From positions 6,200,001 to 6,264,000 of the forward strand of contig OY783208.1 in NCBI GenBank assembly GCA_963678705.1: 64,000 nucleotides of DNA. The letters run 5' to 3'. Position 1 is the first letter of the stretch; each line of letters opens with the position of its first letter. Under the pieces are notes generated by a model, which did not search any database, was not told the DNA's origin, and worked only from the letters and a program-made list of their open reading frames with translations. Below, in pieces: positions 54,915 to 64,000 of this stretch. The translations under genes and the position numbers were made by a program. The DNA comes from Panorpa germanica (Eukaryota; Arthropoda; Insecta; Mecoptera; Panorpidae).

Positions 54915-55140
54915 GTAAGACAGAGGTTTTAAACCTAACGCAGACCTGCCGATCGTGAATTTTTAAATCACCAAAACAATGTAAAAAACTAATATAACGA
55001 GTATTGTTGAAGATGAATAATATTCATTAAAAAAATCACGATCCGTACTAAAGATTACATCTATTTATTTCTTCATTTAAATATTTATATTTTGCAGACT
55101 CTAAAAAGTAGAATTCTATTAAGTTGTATACCCCTGCTAT
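54915..55140. repeat. Dispersed repeat, copy 2
   Basis: Paralogue of 9520-9745 (GACAGAGGTTTTAAACCTAA.. to ..GACTCTAAAAAGTAGAATTC). Family unknown. Confidence 0.55.
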
Positions 55141-55365
55141 CCCTGCTAGTGTCACGTTTATAACTCCGGTCTTAAATCATAAACCGACTCCGCTTTTAAT
55201 TCAGCAGTGAACTGTCGTTGTAATGTCTGTAGCTCATAAAAAGGACCTTTCCTATGAACGACTGAATAGAAAACGAACACGTTCCAGACAAAAAACTCAT
55301 GATATGTAATAGAAATTAAGTAGAATTTACTCCAAAATGTTTACTGGGATATTATAGGCCATTAG
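55141..55365. repeat. Diverged piece of ZNF-unit 3' flank
   Basis: ATAAACCGACTCCGCTTT..TGTCTGTAGCTCATAAAAAGG..CCAAAATGTTTACTGGGATATTA matches 4015-4190 of unit 1 more weakly than the other copies do. No gene. Confidence 0.5.
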
Positions 55366-55966
55366 TAATGCGCTTGAGTCCTCATTTTTTAGGCGTCCAT
55401 TTTTCAATTGTTGATTGAAATTCATGTTAATAAATGTGTATTGGCGTGTCTATTTTATTAAATATCTAAATGTTGACGGAGATATAGCAATTAAGAGTTT
55501 GAATTGTAGTTTTAGCGCTAGAAATGGTCGGCCATATTTGTATGACGTGAAATGCATTTTAACGTCAGTTATTTGTTGAGTAGGTCAGTGCTGTGGTTAT
55601 GTTTTGTAGCTGTTGGTAGTCTAATAATCAAGTAAAGTCAAAGAAGAATAAGTTTTTATTTTATTTAACCCTGTTACGATAGACATGATATTTAAATTTT
55701 ATTGTTCCTTGAAATAGCTGTAAATAATATATGATATATAAATACATATAGCAGAGATTTATGAGCTGTAAGGTTGGTAACCTTACACAAGGATTGTGAT
55801 GTCACATGCACTTGGAATGTGTACAACGTTGAATCCCTTTAATAATTAAAGAGACAAAATGACTTTTTTAATTGTTAATATCTCTTAACATTTGAGGTTC
55901 TAGTAACCCACTTTATCAATATATAGTACACTTTTAAAGAAATTAAGATATAGGACACAAGCCCAT
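55366..55966 (+). mobile_element. MITE-1 copy with both termini
   Basis: Starts TAATGCGCTTGAGTCCTCA and ends TAGGACACAAGCCCAT. All internal blocks are present (GTTGACGGAGATATAGCAATT, CACATGCACTTGGAATGTG). It inserted into the ZNF-flank sequence at about 55365. Confidence 0.75.
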
Positions 55967-56129
55967 TCTCTATTAAATAATGAAATCATAAAACACGCCA
56001 GAGGAGCACAGGAAAGCAGCCTGAACAAAACATATATGCCATTGATGATATCGATATCAGATTATTTTAACAGTTCAATGACAAGATAAGATACTTTTAC
56101 ATAATAGTTATTGCTTTATACTTTTACAT
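55967..56129. other. Short spacer
   Basis: AT-rich, with a tandem ACTTTTACATAATAGT (about 56092-56142). No gene. Confidence 0.3.
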
Positions 56130-56640
56130 AATAGTGTATGTTTTGAACACAGAACAAGCTCCATAAAACAAAAAAAGTACAATAGTTTTTTTACAAGTTT
56201 CAAAACAAAAAATAAAAGTGACCTAAATAAATACAATTAAATCTATAATAAAATATAATTAAAAATACCTTTGTATATTAATTAACACACTATTTTGAAT
56301 GTCTACTGCAGTTTCTTTTCGTGAAATATTACTTACAGTAATAAACGAATGGCCGTTGTGTTTTACTTGTACTTATGATAGAACTGTCAAAAGCAAAACA
56401 GGTATTTCAGTTACCGACATCTTAAATACATCGGGTCTATCGATATCTTACGTAAAAATATGTTTTATTTCTTAGGAATGCAGCACTTTTAATTAATATT
56501 CCTAATATACTCGTAGTTAATAATTTTAGAAAAGTTCTGTATATTTTTTCGTATTAAAAAATAACGAATTTGTTCCGCACGAACATCCGTGTAGCGTCTT
56601 GATCCGTGCCAGAGAAAGCTATATAGATCAGAGTCATGTT
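56130..56640 (-). promoter_or_regulatory. Orphan inverted copy of the 41405-gene promoter/exon 1
   Basis: Reverse complement of about 40265-40770, including TGATAGAACTGTCAAAAGCA and the splice-donor block (TTACTTACAGTAATAAACG on the plus strand reads as ..ACT/GTAAGTAA on the minus strand). No ZNF coding exon follows on its downstream (left) side within several kb, so it is a promoter without its gene. Confidence 0.55.
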
Positions 56641-56775
56641 GCTAAAAGAATTTAACATATTTCCAACACTGTCGTGAAATGTGAAATTAAAATGTTTGTA
56701 AGTATCGAAATTACAGCACTTTTAGCTTGTAACACTTCGAGAGACAACTTGTGCAAAGGTAGGTATAAAGAACAA
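56641..56775. other. Short spacer
   Basis: No recognised feature. Confidence 0.3.
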
Positions 56776-57252
56776 TAGAATGGACTTGTCTCCTATGTCT
56801 TAATTTCTATAAAAGTGTACTATATATTGATAAAGTGGGTTACTAGAACCTCAAATGTTCAATTATTTTTTAATAACTTCTTATATGTTAAGAGATATTA
56901 ACAATTAAAAAAGTCATTGTGTCTCTTTTATTATTAAAGGGATTCAACGTTGTACACATTACAAGTGCATGTGACATCACAATCCTTGTGTAAGGTTACA
57001 AACTTTACAGCTCATAAATCTCTGCTATATGAATATATATATCAAAATATCAAATATTATTTACAACTGTTTCAAGGAACAATGAAATTTAAATATTATG
57101 TCTGCCTTAGCAGGGTTAAATAAAAAAAAAACTTATTATTCTTTGACTTGACTTGATTATTTGACGACCAACAGCTACAAAACATTACCACAGCACTGAC
57201 CAACTCAACAAATAACTGACGTTAAAATGCATTTCACGTCATACAAATATGG
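56776..57252 (-). mobile_element. MITE-1 copy, inverted, truncated
   Basis: Begins at its terminus (GGACTTGTCTCCTATGTC) and is cut after CATACAAATATGG, where ZNF-unit flank sequence follows. Confidence 0.7.
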
Positions 57253-57254
57253 CA

Positions 57255-58217
57255 AATATTATTTAATGTTTAACAATGTAGACTAATGTTATATTAACAA
57301 TTGAGCACAAGTAATTCCGTAAATATATTAATCTTAATACAATATTATATTGGAAAATATTAGTAAAATATTGGCATAAAGTTATTGTTTTTTTTTTCAT
57401 TATGAATTTGTTTTTTAATTAAAATCGATTTAATTTTTTATTATAATACAGTCTGTTTAAACTTCCCACTTCATTTTAATATAATGTCTCTGTCTAATCA
57501 CAACAGGCCATAAATGATAAACCGGATTCACTTTGATTCAACAGTGTGTAGTCATTGTTCCATCTGTAGCTCATAAAAAGACATTCCATGTGAACGACTG
57601 AATAGAAAACAAACGCGTTCATGTCAAAAAACTCTTAAAAAGTAATAGATAGGAAATAGAATTGACTCCAAAATGTTTACTGGGATATTAAGGTGGTCGA
57701 TCACATTGTATTTGTATCTCGCTTACTCTGCTAGTTTAAACAACGGATATTCTTAATTACTTTAGTTTTATTATTTTAATACATTAGGGCCTTAAACTAT
57801 GGTCTTAATACTAAAATGAAATGCTTATTCTAAGGTTCTAAATACAATAGGTCCAATTATTGTAACACCTCTTTTAAACAAATTGAATACGCTTAAAAAT
57901 TTTTGAACCTAGGAATATAAGAGGCATCTACATATTTTAACATAAATCGTGGAATGTGGTAGAAAAAGTTGCTTACAAATTCATGAGTTCGTCATATTTA
58001 TTAAACTCACGCCAAGTAAAAGTCCAGCGAATACCAACAGTTTAGATCACATACAGAACACACCTAGACAGTTTTATTTAAATGAGTTTTTTTAATTAAG
58101 CTTTATAGAACCAACTTGTGCGTAAGATTTATGACATAAATTACAAGAATATTATTTTAAAGCTAAATGTGTGTTTTTATGTCGTTTTAAATTAGATGAA
58201 TGACTAAACGTTTTATT
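57255..58217. repeat. 3' flank of ZNF unit 7
   Basis: Copy of the ZNF-unit downstream flank, shortened near 57735 and 57900. It shares the CACGCCAAGTAAAA variant with 27870. It also includes the unread remainder of the last finger (58140-58217). Confidence 0.6.
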
Positions 58218-58802
58218 TCATTCGTTGCAACAAAATGGCTTCAAACCTAAATGTGTGTTTTTATGTCGTTTTAAATTTGATGATAGACTAAACGTTTTAG
58301 CACACTCATTACAAGAATACAAATTCTTTGTTGAATGCACCCGCATATGTTTTATAATATCCACCTTGTCTACAAACGATTTGTTACATACATCACAAAT
58401 AAAATGTTTCAGCTTCGATTTTAATTTTCCACTTTGCAGTTGTTCATTAATCAGAGGTTCGGCTAGTTTTTCAACTGTGGACTTCTCATGTCCCCTACAA
58501 CTAGGTGGTGCATCAAGGTGTTTCTGTAATTTAGTTCCATCCAGGAACATATCTTTGCAATAATCAGAGGGCTCATGACAGGGTTCAAGTTTAATGAAGT
58601 ACTGATTGTCCCGTGGTAAAATTGCATTTTCTTCTGGACTGTCTGGTTCTTTCTTAATTTCATCACATGACTCTATATCTTTGACCACGCGTTCTTCCTT
58701 TATTTCCATTTTTATATCTTCGTTTATATTTCCTTTTTCCATTGGTTCATTTAACTCTACGTCAATTTCCAGTTTTATGTTCTGTGATTTATAATCCTCC
58801 AT
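58218..58802 (-). CDS. C2H2 zinc-finger protein, unit 7, cut short (194 aa)
   Basis: Family N-terminus with IKLE, IKEE, IKKEPDSP and IKLE. A degenerate CKDMF piece precedes two complete fingers, FICDVCNKSF and YSCNECAKTFSLSSNLKRH. The third finger stops at FCCNE: the codon for its second cysteine is TGA where paralogues have TGT (58218-58220). The frame beyond (NKTFSHSSNLKRHKNTHLALK) remains open, so the stop is a single recent change. Two fingers may be too few for specific DNA binding, so the product is doubtful. The upstream region is type I, as for unit 1. Confidence 0.65.
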   Translation of the reverse strand: MEDYKSQNIKLEIDVELNEPMEKGNINEDIKMEIKEERVVKDIESCDEIKKEPDSPEENAILPRDNQYFIKLEPCHEPSDYCKDMFLDGTKLQKHLDAPPSCRGHEKSTVEKLAEPLINEQLQSGKLKSKLKHFICDVCNKSFVDKVDIIKHMRVHSTKNLYSCNECAKTFSLSSNLKRHKNTHLGLKPFCCNE

Positions 58803-59714
58803 TTTATTACTACAGTTTTATCCTTCTCTGAAACTAATTGGCAATTTATTGGCTATTCGAAGTAAATAGGGGCAACCTGTCTATAGAAAATTTATAATAT
58901 AAATGATTGAAAAACAAAACCATTCGATTGAAGCATTGGTAAATAAATGAGGTTATGTTGAATTAATGTAAAACGTTTGTTGTAATAAATTGTTATTTTA
59001 TAAAATGCATACAAAATAAATAAACCTAAAGTAAAAAGCAAGGTACTAGGAATAATGTTGTAAAAAATTTGCCCATTCACAAGTTTTTGATCAGTGCCGT
59101 TAAAATAGGTATAAATCAATTTCAACAAAAGAAGCAATAAATTATGAAAAAGTTAAAATACCTTTATATAACTAAAAAAAAAGATTATTCTTTGTTATCC
59201 GCTTCAGTTGCTTTTTACAAATTATTAACTAAGTGAGAAACAATAAAATACATAAATTTGTAGCGATCTTGCTCAACCTTTTCAATGATCTGTCAAAATG
59301 AATATTTCAGGGTCTATTTCATAGATTAGATACTAGAAGTACAAATATTTTGGCGCGTTTTTTTAAATAAATGTATAACTTAGAAATGATTCCTAGTTTA
59401 ATAACTCGATAAAAGAGGCTAAGGGATGTGATGATGACGTAGTGATAAATTTTAAGAACAACTTCTTTTTAGAAAAACGTTTTTAAAAAATATTTTATTC
59501 ATTCCTAATCCATTTATACATCCTAATACCCTATTGATATTCTTATTTTCTCATATTCATGTACACAATATGTATCTTTAGTATTCAAATTTAAATATAA
59601 TTGCTTTCCGGAAAACAATATATATCTTTCTTCTCTCATTTTTATGATTTATTTTTTAATTTTTGATTGTAATAATAGATTGTATGTAAGTTGTTATTTC
59701 TCTTTACGTAAGTA
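58803..59714 (-). promoter_or_regulatory. Type I upstream region of ZNF unit 7
   Basis: Matches 5324-6240 upstream of unit 1, including the CCGCTTCAGTTGC block and the TTTTCAATGATCTGTCAAAATG block. Probable intron, exon 1 and promoter. No gene. Confidence 0.4.
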
Positions 59715-60168
59715 AAACGGGATTGTGCATTAGTTTTTTGGCGGACGATTTTTCAAATGTTAATTGAAGTTGATCTTAATAAATGTAAATTAGCGTTTTT
59801 ATTTTACTAAATATCTAATGTTAGCGCTGTAGATGTCGGCCATGTTTATGACGTAACATGTCTGTACTGTTAAATGTAGGTCAGTTATTTTTTCAATGAA
59901 TAAGAATTATCTGTAGAATAAGCTATCTCTTTTACATTGTGTTGTATAAATGAGATAGCAACTTTGCGGACATGACGTTACATGTATTGGAATGTTCGAA
60001 TAACGTTGGATCCCTTTAATAATTAGAGCGTTTAAATTACTATTTCAATTGGTAATATCTCGTAACATATAAGTAGTTATGAAAAAATAATTGAACATTT
60101 GAGGTCCTAGTAACCCACTTTATTATTATATAGTACAGTTTTATAGAAATTAAGATACAAGCCCATTC
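59715..60168 (+). mobile_element. MITE-1 related copy (subfamily b)
   Basis: Starts GGGATTGTGCATTAGTTTTTT. It contains GTCGGCCATGTTTATGACG, AATGAGATAGCAACTT and CTTTAATAATTAGAGCG, and ends AAGATACAAGCCCAT. Non-coding. Confidence 0.65.
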
Positions 60169-60204
60169 AAGATCAATAGGTTTGCGAACCTTGTTTTACC
60201 CAAG

Positions 60205-60360
60205 TTGACTGAGTTGAGTGGATCAGTAATTGTGTAATCAACAAAAGTTGAATAATAAACTTAATCTGTGCTGGTACACTCATAGAATGTGTGTCTTTAA
60301 ATCTGTTTCAACTAATATTCAACATTTGTTGAACACACGATTACTGATCAACTCAAATCG
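60205..60360. mobile_element. Hairpin MITE-2, copy 3
   Basis: Arms TCAGTAATTGTGTAATCAAC.. (about 60223-60255) and ..AACATTTGTTGAACACACGA (about 60320-60340) with the common centre. It again lies just downstream of a MITE-1, as at 1195 and 23907. Confidence 0.75.
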
Positions 60361-61010
60361 CCCCGCGTTAACGCTGCTTAACTAAAACAGCATTGTATTT
60401 AATTATTTTTATTCAAGTCGCAATATTAAAAATGTTATTAACGATTGAAATAGTCATTTTGGTCTCTTTAATAATTAAAAGGGTAAAAATTTACATAAAT
60501 ACCAGCTACGGGACGTAATTGCTTCCTTACCTTATCCCAATACCATTTTTCAATTTTTACAATCAGTGTTAAACAAGAGAAGTGAAAAAGAGATGCAGGA
60601 TTAAACGTCAAAGCAGCTGTTGAGTCGACCCATAATGTTTAAATATAAAGTCGTGATATAAAAGGAAAAATAAATTACATTACTTATTATTCTTTAACGT
60701 GTAAGTGACGTCTTCAACTACTGGTATGACAACAGGAATATTACGCAGTAAAACAAAATACAATCTTGAAATAGATATATACTCTTTAGTTTTTAGATAT
60801 TTAATAAATTAAAAACGCCACTATGCGTTTATTAACGAATATTTCAAATAAGAATTAGAAAATCAACCCCAAAAATGAGTTCACTACAAATTTGTGCACT
60901 TTTCGCACTTGCCATCATGTGTGTTTGTCGGTGGTGCCTTTTCCGTCCAAAATTTGTGCACATGTATTAATTTTAATGTTTTTTTTATTTTAAGTTATTA
61001 TCGAATTAAG
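60361..61010. other. AT-rich upstream region of the second-family ZNF
   Basis: No gene is supported. The part up to about 61010 may be the promoter or an intron of the gene that follows. Confidence 0.35.
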
Positions 61011-61636
61011 ATGGCGATCAAATGCTTTCAGAGTATGAAAATAGATACTGACGAGGTTATGGGAAAGATGGTGGAATGTCTAAAAATAGTTGCTGAACAT
61101 AAACACATTGTTAAACATCTTGGTGTAAAGGCAGGTGCTCATGAACAACTAGAAAGTAAGGCTACTACTATGGAGCCTTTAGATAAAAAGACGCAGTAGT
61201 GTTGTAGTGAATCTATTCCGTGCTTAAGTTGTTAACAAAAGAAAGTGAAACAATTCAGAAAAGTGAAATCGTTATTTTGTGATGTATGTGATAGAACGTT
61301 TACAGACGATCATTTATTTAAACAACATTTAAACATGCACGCAGGTAACAAACAAATCTATTGTTAACAATGTAACAAATTGTTTAGATATTAACACCAT
61401 TATGACAAACATTTAATATACATTCAGTTAAAAAGAAGTTCACTTGTTGTGAATGTAATAAAGTCTTTCCATATGTAGACATGTTAAAAAGACATGAGGC
61501 TTCACACAAACCAAGACATTTAACTTGTGAATGCAATAAGACTTTCACAACTTTACATAAACTAAAACGTCATAATAGAAAAAAACATTTAGAAAAGTCA
61601 CTTCTATATGTTGCTAACTTGTTTTCAAACTTAGCT
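61011..61636 (+). pseudogene. Second-family zinc-finger gene, broken
   Basis: An open piece MAIKCFQSMKIDTDEVMGK.., ending MEPLDKKTQ and a stop (61011-61199), is followed in other frames by a good finger, LFCDVCDRTFTDDHLFKQH (about 61273-61330), then CNKLFRY, then CCECNKVFPYVDMLKRH and a final finger with abnormal spacing, ending at LFSNLAI. Several stops and at least one frame change interrupt it, so it is a pseudogene. It is distinct from the MEDYKS family because it lacks the LGLKP linker and psi-K-x-E cluster. The 3' half is duplicated at 15205-15487. Confidence 0.6.
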
Positions 61637-61826
61637 ATTTAGAAGCAAGCTCAAAATAGGAACAAGCTCCTTACTAATATGTTAAAACTCTTACAATAAT
61701 TGTTTCAATAAAGCATTGTTGTTTTAAATCACTGTGTTTCTATTTATTTTACCTGTTGTTCCTGGTTTCATCGAGATACGTACCTCGAAATGTTTAAGGT
61801 GTCAATGACCCTGCGAACTCATTTCC
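61637..61826. repeat. Duplicated 3' flank of second-family ZNF
   Basis: Paralogue of 15488-15659, with the same AATAAAGC signal. Confidence 0.5.
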
Positions 61827-62215
61827 TGTTGATTGAAATAGATGTTAATGAATGTATATTAGTGTTTTTATTTTACTAAATATCTAAATGTTGACGGAGA
61901 TATAGCAAGTAAATATTTGAATTGTAGTTTTAGAGCTACAGGTCAAAATATTTATGACAATCAGTTATTTGTTATATGGATAATAGTTCTGTGTTAAGTA
62001 TGTTGTCTCTTTTACGCTCTATTGAATAAAAGAGATAGCAACTTAGCGGACTTGACGTTACATGGCTTGGAATGTTCTATAACGTTGAATCCCTTTAATA
62101 ATTAAAGAAACAAATATTCTATTTCAATTATTAATATCTTTTAAAATATAACGAGTTATTGAAATACAATTTTACATTTGAGGTCCTGGTAACCAACTTT
62201 ATCAATATAATGCAC
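61827..62215 (+). mobile_element. MITE-1 related copy (subfamily b)
   Basis: Duplicate of 15660-16060, here with the GTTGACGGAGATATAGC core intact. Confidence 0.6.
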
Positions 62216-62961
62216 TGCTTTATTGCCCAGTGATTTGAAGAATTCATTCCAATTCATTAATTGTTCTTAATTTAATATAAAGTGTATATCATTATATCAT
62301 TCCCTGTATCCGTTTTAATATTAAATTTTAGGTTTAGGCGTCCTTTTAGAATCCAGCAACAACCCAGCTTTCAAACTTAAAGAACTAAAATATTATCCAT
62401 CGTTATAACGTACGTACAAATGTAACTTACAATTTGTCACAATCTCTACTTTCTCTATTCTACTTAATGGATTCTACTTATGAATTTACAACGTTATCAG
62501 TGGTGTCAAACAATTCTTATCAAGGGTTCTCAATGTGATACAGATTTTTAACTTAGCTTTACTCCGTCTCTTGTATAGGTGATCTGCAACGTCCTTCGAT
62601 ACTCTGACTAGTGCTCTGGTCCATGGGGCTGATCTAGTCGGTCTGTAAAGGCAGAGACAAGGTCTAGGCTAACAGGAAACACTTGGTTTAAAGTTTAATA
62701 ATTATTTATTCACGTCAGAATTTCGGTTTACAGAAATTTAAATCTGAACACTGTTTTAACTAAAAATCTAACATGTCTTAGTTCTAAAACCGCAACGCGC
62801 ATAAGTCCTAGTAACGAAAATGGACTTAGACACGAGATGAGGCAACAGAACAGACTGATTTTAATTCGAATAAACCAGAAGGGTTTAGCTGATAGGGCCC
62901 CACCCCTTTTAAAATAACATCATCCGCGTTCTTTGTTCAAAACAATGCGGAATCAGCATTA
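62216..62961. repeat. Duplicated non-coding segment
   Basis: Paralogue of 16061-16797. No gene. Confidence 0.45.
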
Positions 62962-63470
62962 TTAGGATGGTCGATCATATTGAATTTGTATCTCACTTAC
63001 TCTGCTAGTTTCTAATAGGTTCGTTTTAAATCTAAACAACGGATATTCTTAATTACTTTAGTTTTATTACTTAAATACAATAGGGCCTTATACTATGGTC
63101 TTAATACTAAAAGGAAATGCTTATTCTAAGATTCTTAATACAATAGGTCCAATTATTGGAACAATTTTTTAAACAAATTGGATACGCTTAAAAATTTATT
63201 AATTTCTTCATAGTGAGAATTGAACCTAGGAACATAAGAGGCATCTACATATTTCAACATAAATCGTGGAATGTGGTAGAAAAAGTTGCTTACAAATTCA
63301 TGAGTTCGTCATATTTATTAAACACACGCCATAAAGTAAAACTCCAGCGAATACAAACAGTTTAGATCACATACAGAACACACCTAGACAGTTTTATTTA
63401 AATGAGTTTTTTGATTTCGCTTTAAGGAACCAACTTGTGCGTAAGATTTATGACATAAATTATAAGAATA
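62962..63470. repeat. 3' flank of ZNF unit 8
   Basis: Copy of the unit flank, collinear with 16798-17307. Confidence 0.6.
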
Positions 63471-64000
63471 TTATTTTAAAGCTAAATGTGTGTTTTTATG
63501 TCGTTTTAAAGAAGATGATAGACTAAACGTTTTATTACATTCATCGCACGAAAATGGTTTCAAACCTAAATGTGTGTTTTTATGTCGTTTTAAATGTGAT
63601 GAGCGACCATACGATTTATTACATTTATCGCAAGAAAATGGGTTTACGAGTAAATGTGTGTTTTTATGTACTTTTAAATTTGATGAAAAACTAAATGTTT
63701 TATTACATTCATCGCAGGAAAATGGTTTCAAATCTAAATGTGTGTTTCTATGTACTTTTAAATATGATAACTGACTAAACGTTTTATTACATTTGTTGCA
63801 AGAAAATGGATTTAAACCTAAATGTGTGTTTTTATGTACTTTTAAATGTGATAACTGACTAAACGTTTTATTACATTCGTCACAAGAAAATGGTTTTAAA
63901 GCTAAATGTGTGTTTTTATGTACTTCTAAATGAGATGATCGACTAAACGTTTTATTACATTCGTCACAAGAAAATGGTTTCAAACCTAAATGTGTGTTTT
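63471..64000 (-). CDS. C2H2 zinc-finger protein, unit 8, partial at window edge
   Basis: The C-terminal part of a family member whose start lies beyond the right edge; the frame runs unbroken to base 64000. Six complete fingers are visible (TFSRSSHLEV, TFSQLSHLKV, TFSQLSYLKV, TFSFSSNLKV, SYGRSSHLKR, TFSLSSSLKR), joined by HL(A/G)LKPF-type linkers, two with LNP or VNP instead of LKP. The array is longer than that of its duplication partner at 17308 (three fingers), showing finger gain or loss after the duplication. The last finger is nearly identical to the last finger of unit 1, but here it is intact (HKNTHLALK, stop). Confidence 0.8.
   Translation of the reverse strand, partial: NTHLGLKPFSCDECNKTFSRSSHLEVHKNTHLALKPFSCDECNKTFSQLSHLKVHKNTHLGLNPFSCNKCNKTFSQLSYLKVHRNTHLDLKPFSCDECNKTFSFSSNLKVHKNTHLLVNPFSCDKCNKSYGRSSHLKRHKNTHLGLKPFSCDECNKTFSLSSSLKRHKNTHLALK

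Noticed and set aside
63471-63983. Protein start at 63983
   Set aside because: The codon there is TTG inside a linker and the frame continues to the window edge, so the gene is only partly included.

Overview
This is an AT-rich, intron-bearing, transposon-dense animal window. The Copia elements with half-tRNA-iMet-type priming sites, the P-element-type transposase relics, the TATA-containing U6 snRNA gene and the IKxEP-type C2H2 proteins point to an insect. A lepidopteran-like genome is plausible, but the order is not proven. No bacterial features were seen.

The backbone is a tandem cluster of one C2H2 zinc-finger (ZNF) family. Most products begin MEDYKS, carry repeated psi-K-x-E motifs and end in fingers joined by an LGLKP-type linker instead of TGEKP. 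Minus-strand members lie at 4685-5323, 11008-11742, 17308-17958, 31398-32132, 37030-37889 (broken), 58218-58802 (cut short) and 63471 to the window end. A relic lies at 9415-9508. Two plus-strand members (41405-42664, 44878-46074) sit in the middle, and a further minus-strand member (48781-53856) is split by a Copia element. The ATGs lie 16-44 nt after a plausible 3' splice site, so each gene probably has a non-coding first exon and one coding exon.

The cluster grew by segmental duplication. Block A (1 to about 9500) and block B (about 18180-31640) are paralogous copies. B later gained a Copia (18606-22892) and a 590-bp retroposed sequence with long target duplications, and it lacks the ZNF unit found at 4556-6510 in A. 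A second pair is 15205-18000 and 61335-64000. Shorter shared blocks include an inverted copy of the promoter and first exon of the 41405 gene (56130-56640).

Mobile DNA fills most of the rest: two related Copia copies (one looks whole, one broken), a solo LTR nested in a MITE, at least ten copies or pieces of one MITE family, three copies of a small hairpin MITE, two P-type transposase relics, two copies of a GCDTTS/CXC-motif gene of unknown origin, and a broken YqaJ-type gene. The non-ZNF host content is a variant U6 snRNA gene (47215-47318), a possible small two-exon gene converging on it (47473-47760), and relics of a second zinc-finger gene family (15205-15487, 61011-61636).

The genes do not form a pathway. 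The window is best read as a rapidly turning-over array of putative DNA-binding regulators in which finger number, contact residues, upstream regions and reading frames differ between copies while transposons insert into and between them.
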